Shown: piece by piece, positions 50,051-57,665 of the stretch | Layout: each line of letters starts with the position of its first letter | Numbering within the stretch: position 1 is the first letter of the stretch | Assembly (NCBI RefSeq): GCF_002305875.1 | Contig: NZ_CP022098.1 | Span: 11,470,001-11,534,000, forward strand | Direction of reading: 5' to 3' | Origin: Cystobacter fuscus | GTDB lineage: Bacteria > Myxococcota > Myxococcia > Myxococcales > Myxococcaceae | DNA: 64,000 nt | Notes under the pieces: generated by a model | What the model was told of the DNA's origin: nothing | Database searches by the model: none | What the model saw: the letters and a program-made list of their open reading frames with translations, nothing else | Translations under genes and position numbers: made by a program

Positions 50051-50072
50051 CACCTTATCGGACACCTTATCG
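50040..50072. repeat. AAGGTGT...ACACCTT palindrome and GACACCTTATCG tandem repeat
   Basis: A palindrome AAGGTGT-TTG-ACACCTT at 50040-50056 holds the XRE stop codon. It runs into two exact 12-base units GACACCTTATCG (50049-50060 and 50061-50072). The core is the reverse complement of that in the tandem repeat at 25301-25357. Degenerate copies follow the second XRE copy near 52990. Confidence 0.85.
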
Positions 50073-50151
50073 CGCTTGACGAGCACGCCCACACGTCCGT
50101 GTGATTGGCGGAGCGATGGCTGGCATACCACGTCACCACCGGAGGTGAGCC

Positions 50152-51822
50152 GTGTCCATGAATCCTGTTGGCCCACGCCCGGTGGGCACCCGACCGCGTC
50201 CGCTGGTGGGCGGCTGGCTGATCCCCATCCTCCTGCTGCACAGTGCGTGTGTAACGGGTGTAGCTCGCGGTGGCCGCCTGTCAGACCAGCGCACCACGCC
50301 ACCCGAGCAACCCAGAGAGGAAGTCGCCCTCGTGACCGAACCGGGTCTCGAGTCGGCCCGCCTCTACGCCGTGGACTTCCTGGAGCCGAGCGCCTCCGCC
50401 TCCCGTCCCCTGCCCCTGTCCCGGGCCGACTTCCAGCGCGCCTTCCAGCGGCTATCCCGCGACACGCGGGTGACGGGCAGCGCTCGCGAGGCCGCGCGCG
50501 AGTTGCTCTCGCTCTCGCACCAACTCCCGCCAGAGGCCGAGCACATGGAGATGGCGGGCCAGTGGCTGATGGAGCGCTACGGCGAGCGGACGTACACCTT
50601 CGTGCCCCTGGGCGAGTTGGGCCCCGAGCCCCTGACGCCCGAGGCCGATGCCGCCCTGCGCGACAGCTACCTCACGTGGTGCGTGCCCCGAGGTGGCGGG
50701 GACTGTCTGTGCCTGCTGGAGGACGGTCCGTTCCTGCGCACGGATGATCGGCGCGTCCTGGCGCTGGCGCTGGCCCTGGGCCCGGTACTCGACGAGACAC
50801 GCGCGGCCCTGGCGCGCGAGTTGCTGGACGTGAGGGCAGTGGTGTCCCTGGTCGCCTGGACGGTGACGCTCTACTGCCTGCTCTGGGTGGCACCCGAGCC
50901 GACGACCAAGGCCCTGGCCGCCACCCTGACAGTCATCCTGGTGGGCTGGCTAGGGCTGGAGACCGTGTGGGGGCTGATGGACGGGTACAGCCGAATGGCC
51001 GTGGCGGCGCACGAGGCGAGCACCTTCGCGGAACTGCGCGCGGCGGGCGCGGACTTCGGCCGGGTGCTGGGCGAGGACGCGGCACGAGGGATGATCCTGG
51101 CGGTGGCCACGCTCAGCGGGCGCACCTTGGGAGAGGTGGCGGCGCGGGTGAAGTCACTGCCGGGCCATGGCCTGGCTTCGGCGCGTTGGGAGGCCCAGGG
51201 CGGAGCCGGCGTGCTGCGGCGAGCGGGCGTGGGGGAGTGGGCACAGGGGGAGGCGCTGGCCCACGCGGTGGTGGCGGTGGACACGGTGGCCCTGTCTCCT
51301 CAGGGCCCACTGGCGGTGGTGCTGCTCAAGCAGAAAACGGGCCCGGGAGCGGCAAGGGCCCCAGGTGGCCGCTCCGCCGCAACCGTGCTGCAACACCGAG
51401 GAGGCAACCGACAGATGGAGCTGAGCGACGGCCAGCGCTGGCACGTGCCGCGCGGCAAGTCTCTCGCGGACATTCCGCCCCATGACAAGGTGGGCGACCA
51501 GCTCCAGGAAGCCGTCACCCGTGCCGCTCGAGAATGGGGGCCCGACAAGCTCTCGGATGCCGAGATAGACGCCATCGAGCGGGCCATGAAGAAGGGCGAG
51601 TACTGGCTGGCGCGCCTCTTGGAGCGCGAGGCCCGGGGACGTTTCGTGCACGAAAAGGTGAAAAGACAGTTCCAACGACTCTATCGATTCAACCAACAGG
51701 GCGTGGACGTGTTTGACCCGACCACGGGCACCCGGTACGAGATTCTCTCTGGCACGGAGTCCAATCTCGCGCGGCACGGGCGGCGCATGGCCACCGAATT
51801 TTTCCGGATGCTCACCTTCTGA
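50152..51822 (+). CDS. SitA5-like polymorphic lipoprotein toxin
   Basis: 556 residues from GTG 50152, six bases after GGAGG; ATG 50158 is the alternative. Lipobox LLLHSAC gives lipid-modified C33. The N-terminal 350 residues fit the SitA5-type shared delivery region as I know it: a DSYLTWCVPRGGGDCLCLLE block, then two hydrophobic segments (about 229-250 and 257-278), then the STFAELRAAGADFGRVLGED block. In Myxococcus, SitA lipoproteins pass to neighbours by TraA-dependent outer-membrane exchange and kill non-immune kin. The C-terminal 110 residues are a distinct variable domain ending DVFDPTTGTRYEILSGTESN and RHGRRMATEFFRMLTF; toxin activity not identified. The putative immunity gene starts 11 bases downstream. 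Confidence 0.82.
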   Translation: MSMNPVGPRPVGTRPRPLVGGWLIPILLLHSACVTGVARGGRLSDQRTTPPEQPREEVALVTEPGLESARLYAVDFLEPSASASRPLPLSRADFQRAFQRLSRDTRVTGSAREAARELLSLSHQLPPEAEHMEMAGQWLMERYGERTYTFVPLGELGPEPLTPEADAALRDSYLTWCVPRGGGDCLCLLEDGPFLRTDDRRVLALALALGPVLDETRAALARELLDVRAVVSLVAWTVTLYCLLWVAPEPTTKALAATLTVILVGWLGLETVWGLMDGYSRMAVAAHEASTFAELRAAGADFGRVLGEDAARGMILAVATLSGRTLGEVAARVKSLPGHGLASARWEAQGGAGVLRRAGVGEWAQGEALAHAVVAVDTVALSPQGPLAVVLLKQKTGPGAARAPGGRSAATVLQHRGGNRQMELSDGQRWHVPRGKSLADIPPHDKVGDQLQEAVTRAAREWGPDKLSDAEIDAIERAMKKGEYWLARLLEREARGRFVHEKVKRQFQRLYRFNQQGVDVFDPTTGTRYEILSGTESNLARHGRRMATEFFRMLTF

Positions 51823-51833
51823 AAGAGGCGACC

Positions 51834-52466
51834 ATGGACTGGCTCGGAAACATCATCATCGAAGACAAGGAGATTGAAAACGAGCGGTTCGAGTTAACGG
51901 ACAAGAACTCGCACTACTTCCTCGGCCCCAATCTGACGCTACGCCACTGCACCGTCATATTGAAAGTGCCTGCCGGCCGCCTGTTCATCAATCAGGCCCA
52001 CTTCATCAACTGCACCTTCGAGGTCAAGCAGGAACTGAAGAACCATCAGCAATGGATAAGAGCCGCCCTCGAGGGCTGCCGCTTCAAGGGGCGGCTGACC
52101 GGGTGTGACTTCGGTCACTGGCCCGAATATGGGGATGAACCAGAGTATCAGCACGGCTCCATCGAGGACTGTGACTTCACCGAGGCCCTTCTGGACGGCT
52201 GCCGCTTCATGGACTGTGACCCCTCGACCTTACGTTTTCCCAAGTGGCCCTGCTTCACCATTTTGGATCCCATCCGCAGAGCCCCCGAACTCCGCCGAGC
52301 CACATGGCCAGGACTGGTGGGCGATGTCGTCGTGGAAAAGCTCCACAAACAACCGCCCCGCACCATGGCCTTGACCAAGCACGCCCCCACCCTTGCCAGA
52401 CAACTCGAAACCACGCCCGAGGAACTCAAGGCCGTCATCGAGAAGTTCGACTGCATCGTCTACTGA
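51834..52466 (+). CDS. Putative immunity protein of the SitA5-like toxin
   Basis: 210 residues, start ATG 51834, 11 bases after the toxin stop, hence co-translated. No signal peptide, so cytoplasmic. The middle shows pentapeptide-like beta-helix turns (LEGCRFKGRLTGCDF, SIEDCDFTEALLDGCRFMDC), a shape that could mimic nucleic acid or cap the toxin. GC is visibly lower than in neighbouring genes, with several AT-rich codons (ATA, TTA), as is common for recently acquired immunity genes. I know no named family. The immunity role is inferred from position and size. Confidence 0.6.
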   Translation: MDWLGNIIIEDKEIENERFELTDKNSHYFLGPNLTLRHCTVILKVPAGRLFINQAHFINCTFEVKQELKNHQQWIRAALEGCRFKGRLTGCDFGHWPEYGDEPEYQHGSIEDCDFTEALLDGCRFMDCDPSTLRFPKWPCFTILDPIRRAPELRRATWPGLVGDVVVEKLHKQPPRTMALTKHAPTLARQLETTPEELKAVIEKFDCIVY

Positions 52467-52499
52467 CCCGAGCCTGGTCAGGTAATAGGTGCGACCGCG

Positions 52500-52998
52500 C
52501 ATCATCTCGCGGGTCCTCACGAGCGGCCTCGTCCGATTCCGAAGGAGGTGCGCCCCGGCATCCAGCAGTTGCTCGCCCAGACGCCGGCGCTTCCAGTGCT
52601 CGTGCACGACGTCACGTATGACGCGCTCGCCTGGAACGAGATGGCGGCGACCCTGCTGGTCGACTTCGCGGCGTGGGAGCCGCCGGAACGGAGCCTGCTC
52701 TGGCTCGCCCGCGCGGGCGTCAGGCACTCGGGGGTCCGTCCTCCGCGCTCTTCGTGGACCAGGCGATCGCCGACCTGCGCGTGACCGCCGCGCGTCGTGC
52801 CGGAGACCCGGTCATCGCGCGACTGGTCGAGCGCTTGAGCGCGGCGAGCGAGACGTTCGCGCGGCGATGGTCGGGCACCGAGGCCGTGCCCCGCCGTACC
52901 GCGAACAAATCATTCATCTCCCCGTCCCGGGCACGCCGACCGAGCAGCGGTTGCGTGCCCTCGCACGGCAACACGAGAAGCCGCGACGAGGTGTTTGA
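52500..52998 (+). pseudogene. Truncated second copy of the XRE/MmyB regulator gene
   Basis: Direct-orientation repeat of about 49470-50050, differing at scattered bases only. The whole DNA-binding half is missing. Two further lesions: the segment encoding LCDPRGRHALGG is altered and frameshifted near 52710, and about 85 bases are lost at 52919, where TTCAT joins CTCCCCGTCCCGG directly (the intact copy has TTCAT and TTCTAT at the two ends of the missing piece). Not functional. With the intact copy it brackets the toxin-immunity pair. Confidence 0.88.
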
Positions 52999-53043
52999 AC
53001 GCCTTCATCAGACACCCTCCTCGTTTTTCAGTACCAGCATGAA

Positions 53044-53062
53044 TTTTCGGTTTTACCGAAAA
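53044..53062. promoter_or_regulatory. Inverted repeat TTTTCGGT-TTT-ACCGAAAA in an AT-rich leader
   Basis: Eight-base perfect arms in the AT-rich region just before the small secreted protein gene. It could end the preceding transcript or act as an operator for the next gene; a TTGTAT motif follows at 53068. No second copy seen. Confidence 0.4.
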
Positions 53063-53122
53063 AACTCTTGTATACCGGCTCTAAATCCTGAAAGATGGTG
53101 CACACCACCCAGGAGGATCGCC

Positions 53123-53527
53123 TTGCACAAGAAGACCTCTCGCGCGCTCAAGATGGTGTCCGGCCTGTTCGTAGCGGTTCTCTCCACGGCGGCCCACGCC
53201 GACGTCCTGTATCAATGCCAACTCAACCAGACGCTCTGGTCTGAGTACGACAACTGCATGACCCATTGCTCCAGCCAGCAATGGATCCCAGACGCCTCGA
53301 ATCCCAACGGCGGCTATTGGAACACGAGCTGGTACGGGTGCATGGATGTCTACAACTCGGGTTCGGGCGGCAGTAGTGGAGGAGGAGGCAGCGGCGGTGG
53401 AGGCGGCGGCAGCGGAGGGGGTTGGTCCGATCCGTTCTACCAGGGCCAGTGCGACTACAACGTGATGTGCCCGGGTGCCAACAGCTGCCTGTGCAAGGGC
53501 ACTGGTGGCGAGCAGCAATCCACGTAG
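53123..53527 (+). CDS. Small secreted Cys-rich protein with glycine linker
   Basis: 134 residues from TTG 53123, chosen because a perfect AGGAGG lies six bases upstream (ATG 53153 is weaker). Signal peptide ends in STAAHADVLYQ. Mature part: a first Cys-containing block (YQCQLNQTLWSEYDNCMTHC), a Ser/Gly linker (GGSSGGGGSGGGGGGSGGGW) and a short second block with QCDYNVMCPGANSCLC. Eight cysteines suggest disulfides. Unknown function. It sits just outside the regulator repeat that brackets the toxin locus, so it may belong to the same accessory island. Confidence 0.7.
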   Translation: MHKKTSRALKMVSGLFVAVLSTAAHADVLYQCQLNQTLWSEYDNCMTHCSSQQWIPDASNPNGGYWNTSWYGCMDVYNSGSGGSSGGGGSGGGGGGSGGGWSDPFYQGQCDYNVMCPGANSCLCKGTGGEQQST

Positions 53528-53551
53528 AAAAGCAGTCTGGTCAATCGTCAC

Positions 53552-53578
53552 GGGACAGGCCCTGTACGGACCTGTCCC
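53552..53578. terminator. Hairpin between convergent genes
   Basis: GGGACAGG pairs with CCTGTCCC around 11 bases, between the stops of the secreted protein (53527) and the response regulator (53586). Likely a bidirectional terminator. Confidence 0.5.
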
Positions 53579-53585
53579 CGACAAC

Positions 53586-54929
53586 TCAGCCCTGCCGCTC
53601 CAGCAGACCCAGGGACATGAGCGCCACGAGGAAGCCCTGGACGAGGGGCTCCGGACGATTGGCGAGCGCGAGCAACTCCGCCACGGTGCGATGGCCATCG
53701 ATCCTGGGCAGCAACTCCGTCTCCCAGCGCTCCAGGTCCACGTCCTCGAGCTGATAGGCCGGGGCCACCGCGGGGATCAGCCTGTCCTCCGGTTGAATCA
53801 TTCCGCGCAGGCGCTCGGGCTTGTAGAGCTTCTTCACGCCCCGGACGATGAGGTTGGCCGGGTGCGCGTCCAGCTTGATGGACTCGGCGGCGGCCTTCTC
53901 CTTGAAGCTCATCACCCAGGTGCCGTCCTCCCACGCGAAGAGCGAGTAGATGATGGCCTTCACCTGCTGGCCCACGTAGTACATGCGCTCGGTGTCCTTG
54001 AGCAGCCCCCGCTCCACCAGCACGTCGCCCGTGCGCCGCTGGCTCGCCGCCGCCACGGCCGCCGCGTCCTCGAGCTGCTCGGGTTTGATCTTCCCCACAC
54101 GCACGAGGAACGAGCCGAAGCGATCCGCCAGCAGGTTGGACAGGGCGAACACGGGCATGCCCCGCTCGAAGTACACCACCTTCTTCACCTTGCCGCGCTG
54201 CAGGCCCAATTCGCCCGTCTCGCGTGACAGGTAGAAGGCGGTGATGAGCGCGGGCAGGTTGTCCCGGAGCTCTCCGCGGCGGCTGCTCTGAGGAGCCACC
54301 CCCGCGGGCCGGGGCTGCGCCGGGCGGCCTCCCGGCGGTGGAGGCGGACGCACCAGCGCGGCGGGCCCCGAGGGCACCAGCGGAGCCGCGGTGAGATTGG
54401 CGCCACGGATTTCCGCGGTGAGGTTGCCGCCCGTCACCTTGACGCGGCCCGTGAGTTCCAACGGATCCTGAAACCCCTCCTCCTCCACGTCGATGTCGAG
54501 GTCCACCTCCTCGAAGGCATCACCCCCCGCGGGAGCGGCCTCCGGCGCTGGCACCGGTTTGCTGTACGGCGCCACCCGGCGCACCGCCTCCAACAGACGG
54601 GCGGCATCGAAGGGCTTCTCGAAGTAGTCGGCGGGGGCGTACTTCTGCCTGGCCTCCACGGCGTGCTTGCCGCCCTTGAAGACGCCGGTGATGAAGACGA
54701 GCGGGAGTTCGGGCTGCTGCTTGCGCAGCGCGTCCGCCACCTGGTAGCCCATCATGTCGGGCAGCAGGAGATCGAGCACGGCCGCGGCGGGAGGCTGGCC
54801 GCGCGCGCGATCCACCGCCTGCGCGCCCCTGCCTACCCCGGACACCTCATATCCCTCGTCCTCGAAGAGCTGAACGAGCAGTGAGAGCAACTCCGGGTTG
54901 TCATCGACGACGAGGATTCGGGGGGCCAT
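53586..54929 (-). CDS. Response regulator with DUF4388 (PATAN-like) output domain
   Basis: 447 residues from ATG 54929. Receiver domain 1-120 with acidic pocket D9/D10, phosphoacceptor D53 (AVLDLLLPD), T in FITGVF and K in FEKPF. A disordered Pro/Ala-rich spacer (about 125-215) is followed by a DUF4388 domain (LITAFYLSRETGELGLQRGK, VVYFERGMPVFALSNLLADR) and a helical C-terminus. DUF4388 proteins with receivers are frequent in myxobacteria and resemble the adaptor of motility systems. No DNA-binding domain, so it acts through protein contacts. Its histidine kinase is not in this window. Confidence 0.85.
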   Translation of the reverse strand: MAPRILVVDDNPELLSLLVQLFEDEGYEVSGVGRGAQAVDRARGQPPAAAVLDLLLPDMMGYQVADALRKQQPELPLVFITGVFKGGKHAVEARQKYAPADYFEKPFDAARLLEAVRRVAPYSKPVPAPEAAPAGGDAFEEVDLDIDVEEEGFQDPLELTGRVKVTGGNLTAEIRGANLTAAPLVPSGPAALVRPPPPPGGRPAQPRPAGVAPQSSRRGELRDNLPALITAFYLSRETGELGLQRGKVKKVVYFERGMPVFALSNLLADRFGSFLVRVGKIKPEQLEDAAAVAAASQRRTGDVLVERGLLKDTERMYYVGQQVKAIIYSLFAWEDGTWVMSFKEKAAAESIKLDAHPANLIVRGVKKLYKPERLRGMIQPEDRLIPAVAPAYQLEDVDLERWETELLPRIDGHRTVAELLALANRPEPLVQGFLVALMSLGLLERQG

Positions 54930-55146
54930 CTCACGCCCACCCTACCAAAAGCCACCTGTCCCGGGTGTCCCTCTCTTGCCGCTGATGCATCCCGGCGTTC
55001 GGGCGGGTAAGGTCGGGGGTCCCCGACTCGATGGGATGCCCCCATGAAGGACTGCCCTTGAAGCGAAGCACCTGGTCGTCCCCCGCCCCCTCCGCCCGTC
55101 CGCTCGCCGCCCCCCCGGCTCCTCTCCGGAACAGACGGGAGGACGC

Positions 55147-56187
55147 ATGAGGCTCGGGCTCAAGGCGGACAGCCTGCTCGAGCGCTTCGCCGACTGGTTC
55201 AACCTGGCGCCCCAACCCCTGGCGCAGGCCTTCTTCGGGATGATGGCGGCGCGCACGATGATGGCCGGCGAGCGTCTGGGCATCTTCGGCGCGCTCGCGG
55301 ATGGTCAGGCCACGGTGGAGGAGCTGGCGGCGCGGTTGAAGCTGGCCCCGGAGGGCACGCGCGCGCTGCTCGAGGCGCTGGAGGCCTGCGAGGCGGTGGA
55401 GCACAAGAAGGGCCGCTACCGGATGGCGGACCGGGCCCGGCGCTGGTTGGATCCGCGCTCGTCCCAGTACGTGGGCGGCTTCCTGGACTTCAACTACACC
55501 CAGTGGGAGTGGTGGAGCCACATGGAGGACGCCGTGCGCACGGGCCAGGCGGTGGACATCCACCAGTTCACGCCGGAGGACCCGCGCTGGCGCTCCTACA
55601 TCCTCGCCATGTACCAGATGGCACGGCTGTCCGCGCCCGAGGTGGCCCGTGCCATTCCGCTGCCCCGGGGAGCCCGGCGGGTGTTGGATCTGGGAGGAGC
55701 GCATGGGTGGTTCGCCGCGGAGCTGTGCCGGCGCAACCGGGGGTTGAAGGCCACGGTGTTGGACCTGGAGGGCAGCGTCCGGGTGGGCCGGGAGGTCATC
55801 GCCCAGGCCCAGCTGTCACACCTGGTGACGCACCAGGAGGGCGACGTGCTCACCGCCGAGCTGGGGGGGCCACATGACGTGGTGCTGCTCTTCCAGGTGG
55901 TGCACCACCTGTCCCCCGCGCAGAACGTGGCGCTCTTGCGTCGGGTGCGCGCCGCGCTCGCGCCCAAGGGGACACTGGCGGTGCTCGAGTACCTGCGCGA
56001 GGACGTGGAGAAGCCGCCGAGCGCCGCCCCGCTCATCGGCCTGCACTACTTCCTCACCTCGAAGGCGGCGGCGTACACGCCCGCGGAGCTGGAGGGCTTC
56101 CTCGGCGACGCCGGCTTCCGCGTCGAGAGCGCCCGGCCGATGCGCCACGTGCCGCTGCAGACGCTCGTCATCGCCCGCGCGGAGTGA
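55147..56187 (+). CDS. SAM-dependent O-methyltransferase (plant-OMT-like)
   Basis: 346 residues, ATG 55147 after GGGAGGACGC. N-terminal winged-helix dimerisation domain (about 20-110; TVEELAARLKLAPEGTRALL) and C-terminal Rossmann-type SAM domain with motif I VLDLGGAHGWFA, DLEGSVRVGREV and DVVLLFQVVHHLSPAQNVAL. Family includes acetylserotonin and hydroxyneurosporene methyltransferases and many natural-product tailoring enzymes. The substrate is probably a phenol or enol. It precedes the UbiA operon by 119 bases; whether it serves that or the type III PKS cluster 6 kb downstream is unclear. Confidence 0.85.
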   Translation: MRLGLKADSLLERFADWFNLAPQPLAQAFFGMMAARTMMAGERLGIFGALADGQATVEELAARLKLAPEGTRALLEALEACEAVEHKKGRYRMADRARRWLDPRSSQYVGGFLDFNYTQWEWWSHMEDAVRTGQAVDIHQFTPEDPRWRSYILAMYQMARLSAPEVARAIPLPRGARRVLDLGGAHGWFAAELCRRNRGLKATVLDLEGSVRVGREVIAQAQLSHLVTHQEGDVLTAELGGPHDVVLLFQVVHHLSPAQNVALLRRVRAALAPKGTLAVLEYLREDVEKPPSAAPLIGLHYFLTSKAAAYTPAELEGFLGDAGFRVESARPMRHVPLQTLVIARAE

Positions 56188-56305
56188 GCCAGGGCACGAG
56201 CGAGGGGAGAGGAGATGTCCGCCCCCTGGCCTGACGACCAGGGCAGCCGGACAGAGAAATGAGGCACGGTCTCGGCCCGTCGCGCTACCCTCCGGCCCGA
56301 CTCCC

Positions 56306-57646
56306 ATGCAGACCCCCATGCCCTCCGCGACCCCCGCCCCCGACGCCCCAGCGCTCGTCACCGAGCTGGACGGAGTGCTCATCCGCACGGACTCGCTCCA
56401 TGAGGGACTCGTGCGGCTGCTCAAGCGTCAGCCGCACCTGATTCTCGCCGCGCTGGGGTGGCGCCTCCGGGGCCGGGCCTTCTGCCGGGCGGAGGTAGCA
56501 CGGCACGTGGAGTTGGATCCCGCGCGGCTGCCCTATGACGAGGCACTGCTGTCGCGGCTCACCGAGGAGAAGGCGAGTGGCCGCCGGCTGGTGCTGGCCA
56601 CGGTGGCGGACCAGCGCGTGGCGGACGCGGTGTCCGAGCACCTGGGCCTCTTCGAGACGGTGCTCGCGAGCGATGGCACCCGGGAGCTGTCCGGCGCCCT
56701 GCGAGAGACCCGGCTGCGCGAGACGCTCGGCGCCCCGCACGAGGAAGCGCATCACGCGCCCCCGTTCATGCCCCGCGTCCGCGCGCTGTTCAAGGCGCTG
56801 CGCGTCCACCAGTGGGCCAAGAACGTGCTCGTGTTCGTGCCGCTGTTCGCCGCGCACAAGGCGATGAGCGTGCCCCTGTTCCTGCGCGCGCTGCTGGGGA
56901 TGGTTGCCTTCAGCCTGTGCGCCTCCAGCGTGTACGTGCTCAACGACTTGCTGGACCTGGACTCGGACCGCCAGCACCCGAGCAAGCGCCGCCGGCCCTT
57001 CGCATCGGGAGCGCTGCCGCTGGGCGCGGGGCCATGGCTGGGATTGGGGCTGCTGGGCGCGGGAGCGGCGGTGGCCCTGCTCCTGCCGCGCGAGTTCCTC
57101 GCCCTGCTGGGCACGTACTACCTCATCACGCTCGCTTATTCGTTCTATCTCAAGCAGGTGATGATGCTGGACGTGCTGGTGCTCGCCGGGCTGTACACGG
57201 TGCGCATCCTGGGAGGCTCGCTCGCGGTGGGCATCCCCACGTCGAGCTGGCTGTTCAGCTTCTCCATGTTCCTCTTCCTGTCGCTCGCGCTGGTCAAGCG
57301 GCTGAGCGAGGTGCGGCGGCTGCGGCTGGCCAACGAGTCGGTGGCGCACGGACGGGGCTACGTGTCCGGGGATTACGAGCTGCTCGCCGCGCTCGGCGTC
57401 TCCAGTGGATACCTTTCCGTGCTGGTGCTCGCGCTCTACATCACCAGCAAGGAAGTGACGACGCTCTATGAGCACCCGGGACGGCTCTGGCTCTTGTGTC
57501 CGGTGATGTTGTACTGGGTGGGCCGGGTGTGGCTGCTGGCGCACCGGGGACAGGTGAACGAGGACCCGCTCGTGTTCGCGCTCAAGGACAAGGTGAGCTA
57601 CGCGGTGGGAGTCATCGCCGCCGGCGTGCTGCTGGCCGCGGCGTGA
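56306..57646 (+). CDS. HAD-like/UbiA prenyltransferase fusion
   Basis: 446 residues from ATG 56306. N-terminal 130 residues resemble a HAD phosphatase (LVTELDGVLIRTDSLHEGLV; RRLVLATVADQRVADAV; LFETVLASDGTRE), but the nucleophile of the DxD motif is replaced by Glu (TELDG), so phosphatase activity is doubtful. From about 160 a UbiA integral-membrane domain: VHQWAKNVLVFVPLF, the first Asp-rich motif NDLLDLDSDRQHPSKRRRPF and second motif region near SYALGVIAAGVLL at the end; about eight helices. Closest in type to decaprenyl-phosphate 5-phosphoribosyltransferase. Next genes are DprE1- and DprE2-like, which supports that role. Confidence 0.88.
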   Translation: MQTPMPSATPAPDAPALVTELDGVLIRTDSLHEGLVRLLKRQPHLILAALGWRLRGRAFCRAEVARHVELDPARLPYDEALLSRLTEEKASGRRLVLATVADQRVADAVSEHLGLFETVLASDGTRELSGALRETRLRETLGAPHEEAHHAPPFMPRVRALFKALRVHQWAKNVLVFVPLFAAHKAMSVPLFLRALLGMVAFSLCASSVYVLNDLLDLDSDRQHPSKRRRPFASGALPLGAGPWLGLGLLGAGAAVALLLPREFLALLGTYYLITLAYSFYLKQVMMLDVLVLAGLYTVRILGGSLAVGIPTSSWLFSFSMFLFLSLALVKRLSEVRRLRLANESVAHGRGYVSGDYELLAALGVSSGYLSVLVLALYITSKEVTTLYEHPGRLWLLCPVMLYWVGRVWLLAHRGQVNEDPLVFALKDKVSYAVGVIAAGVLLAAA

Positions 57647-57665
57647 GGAGCCGAGGAGGATGAAG

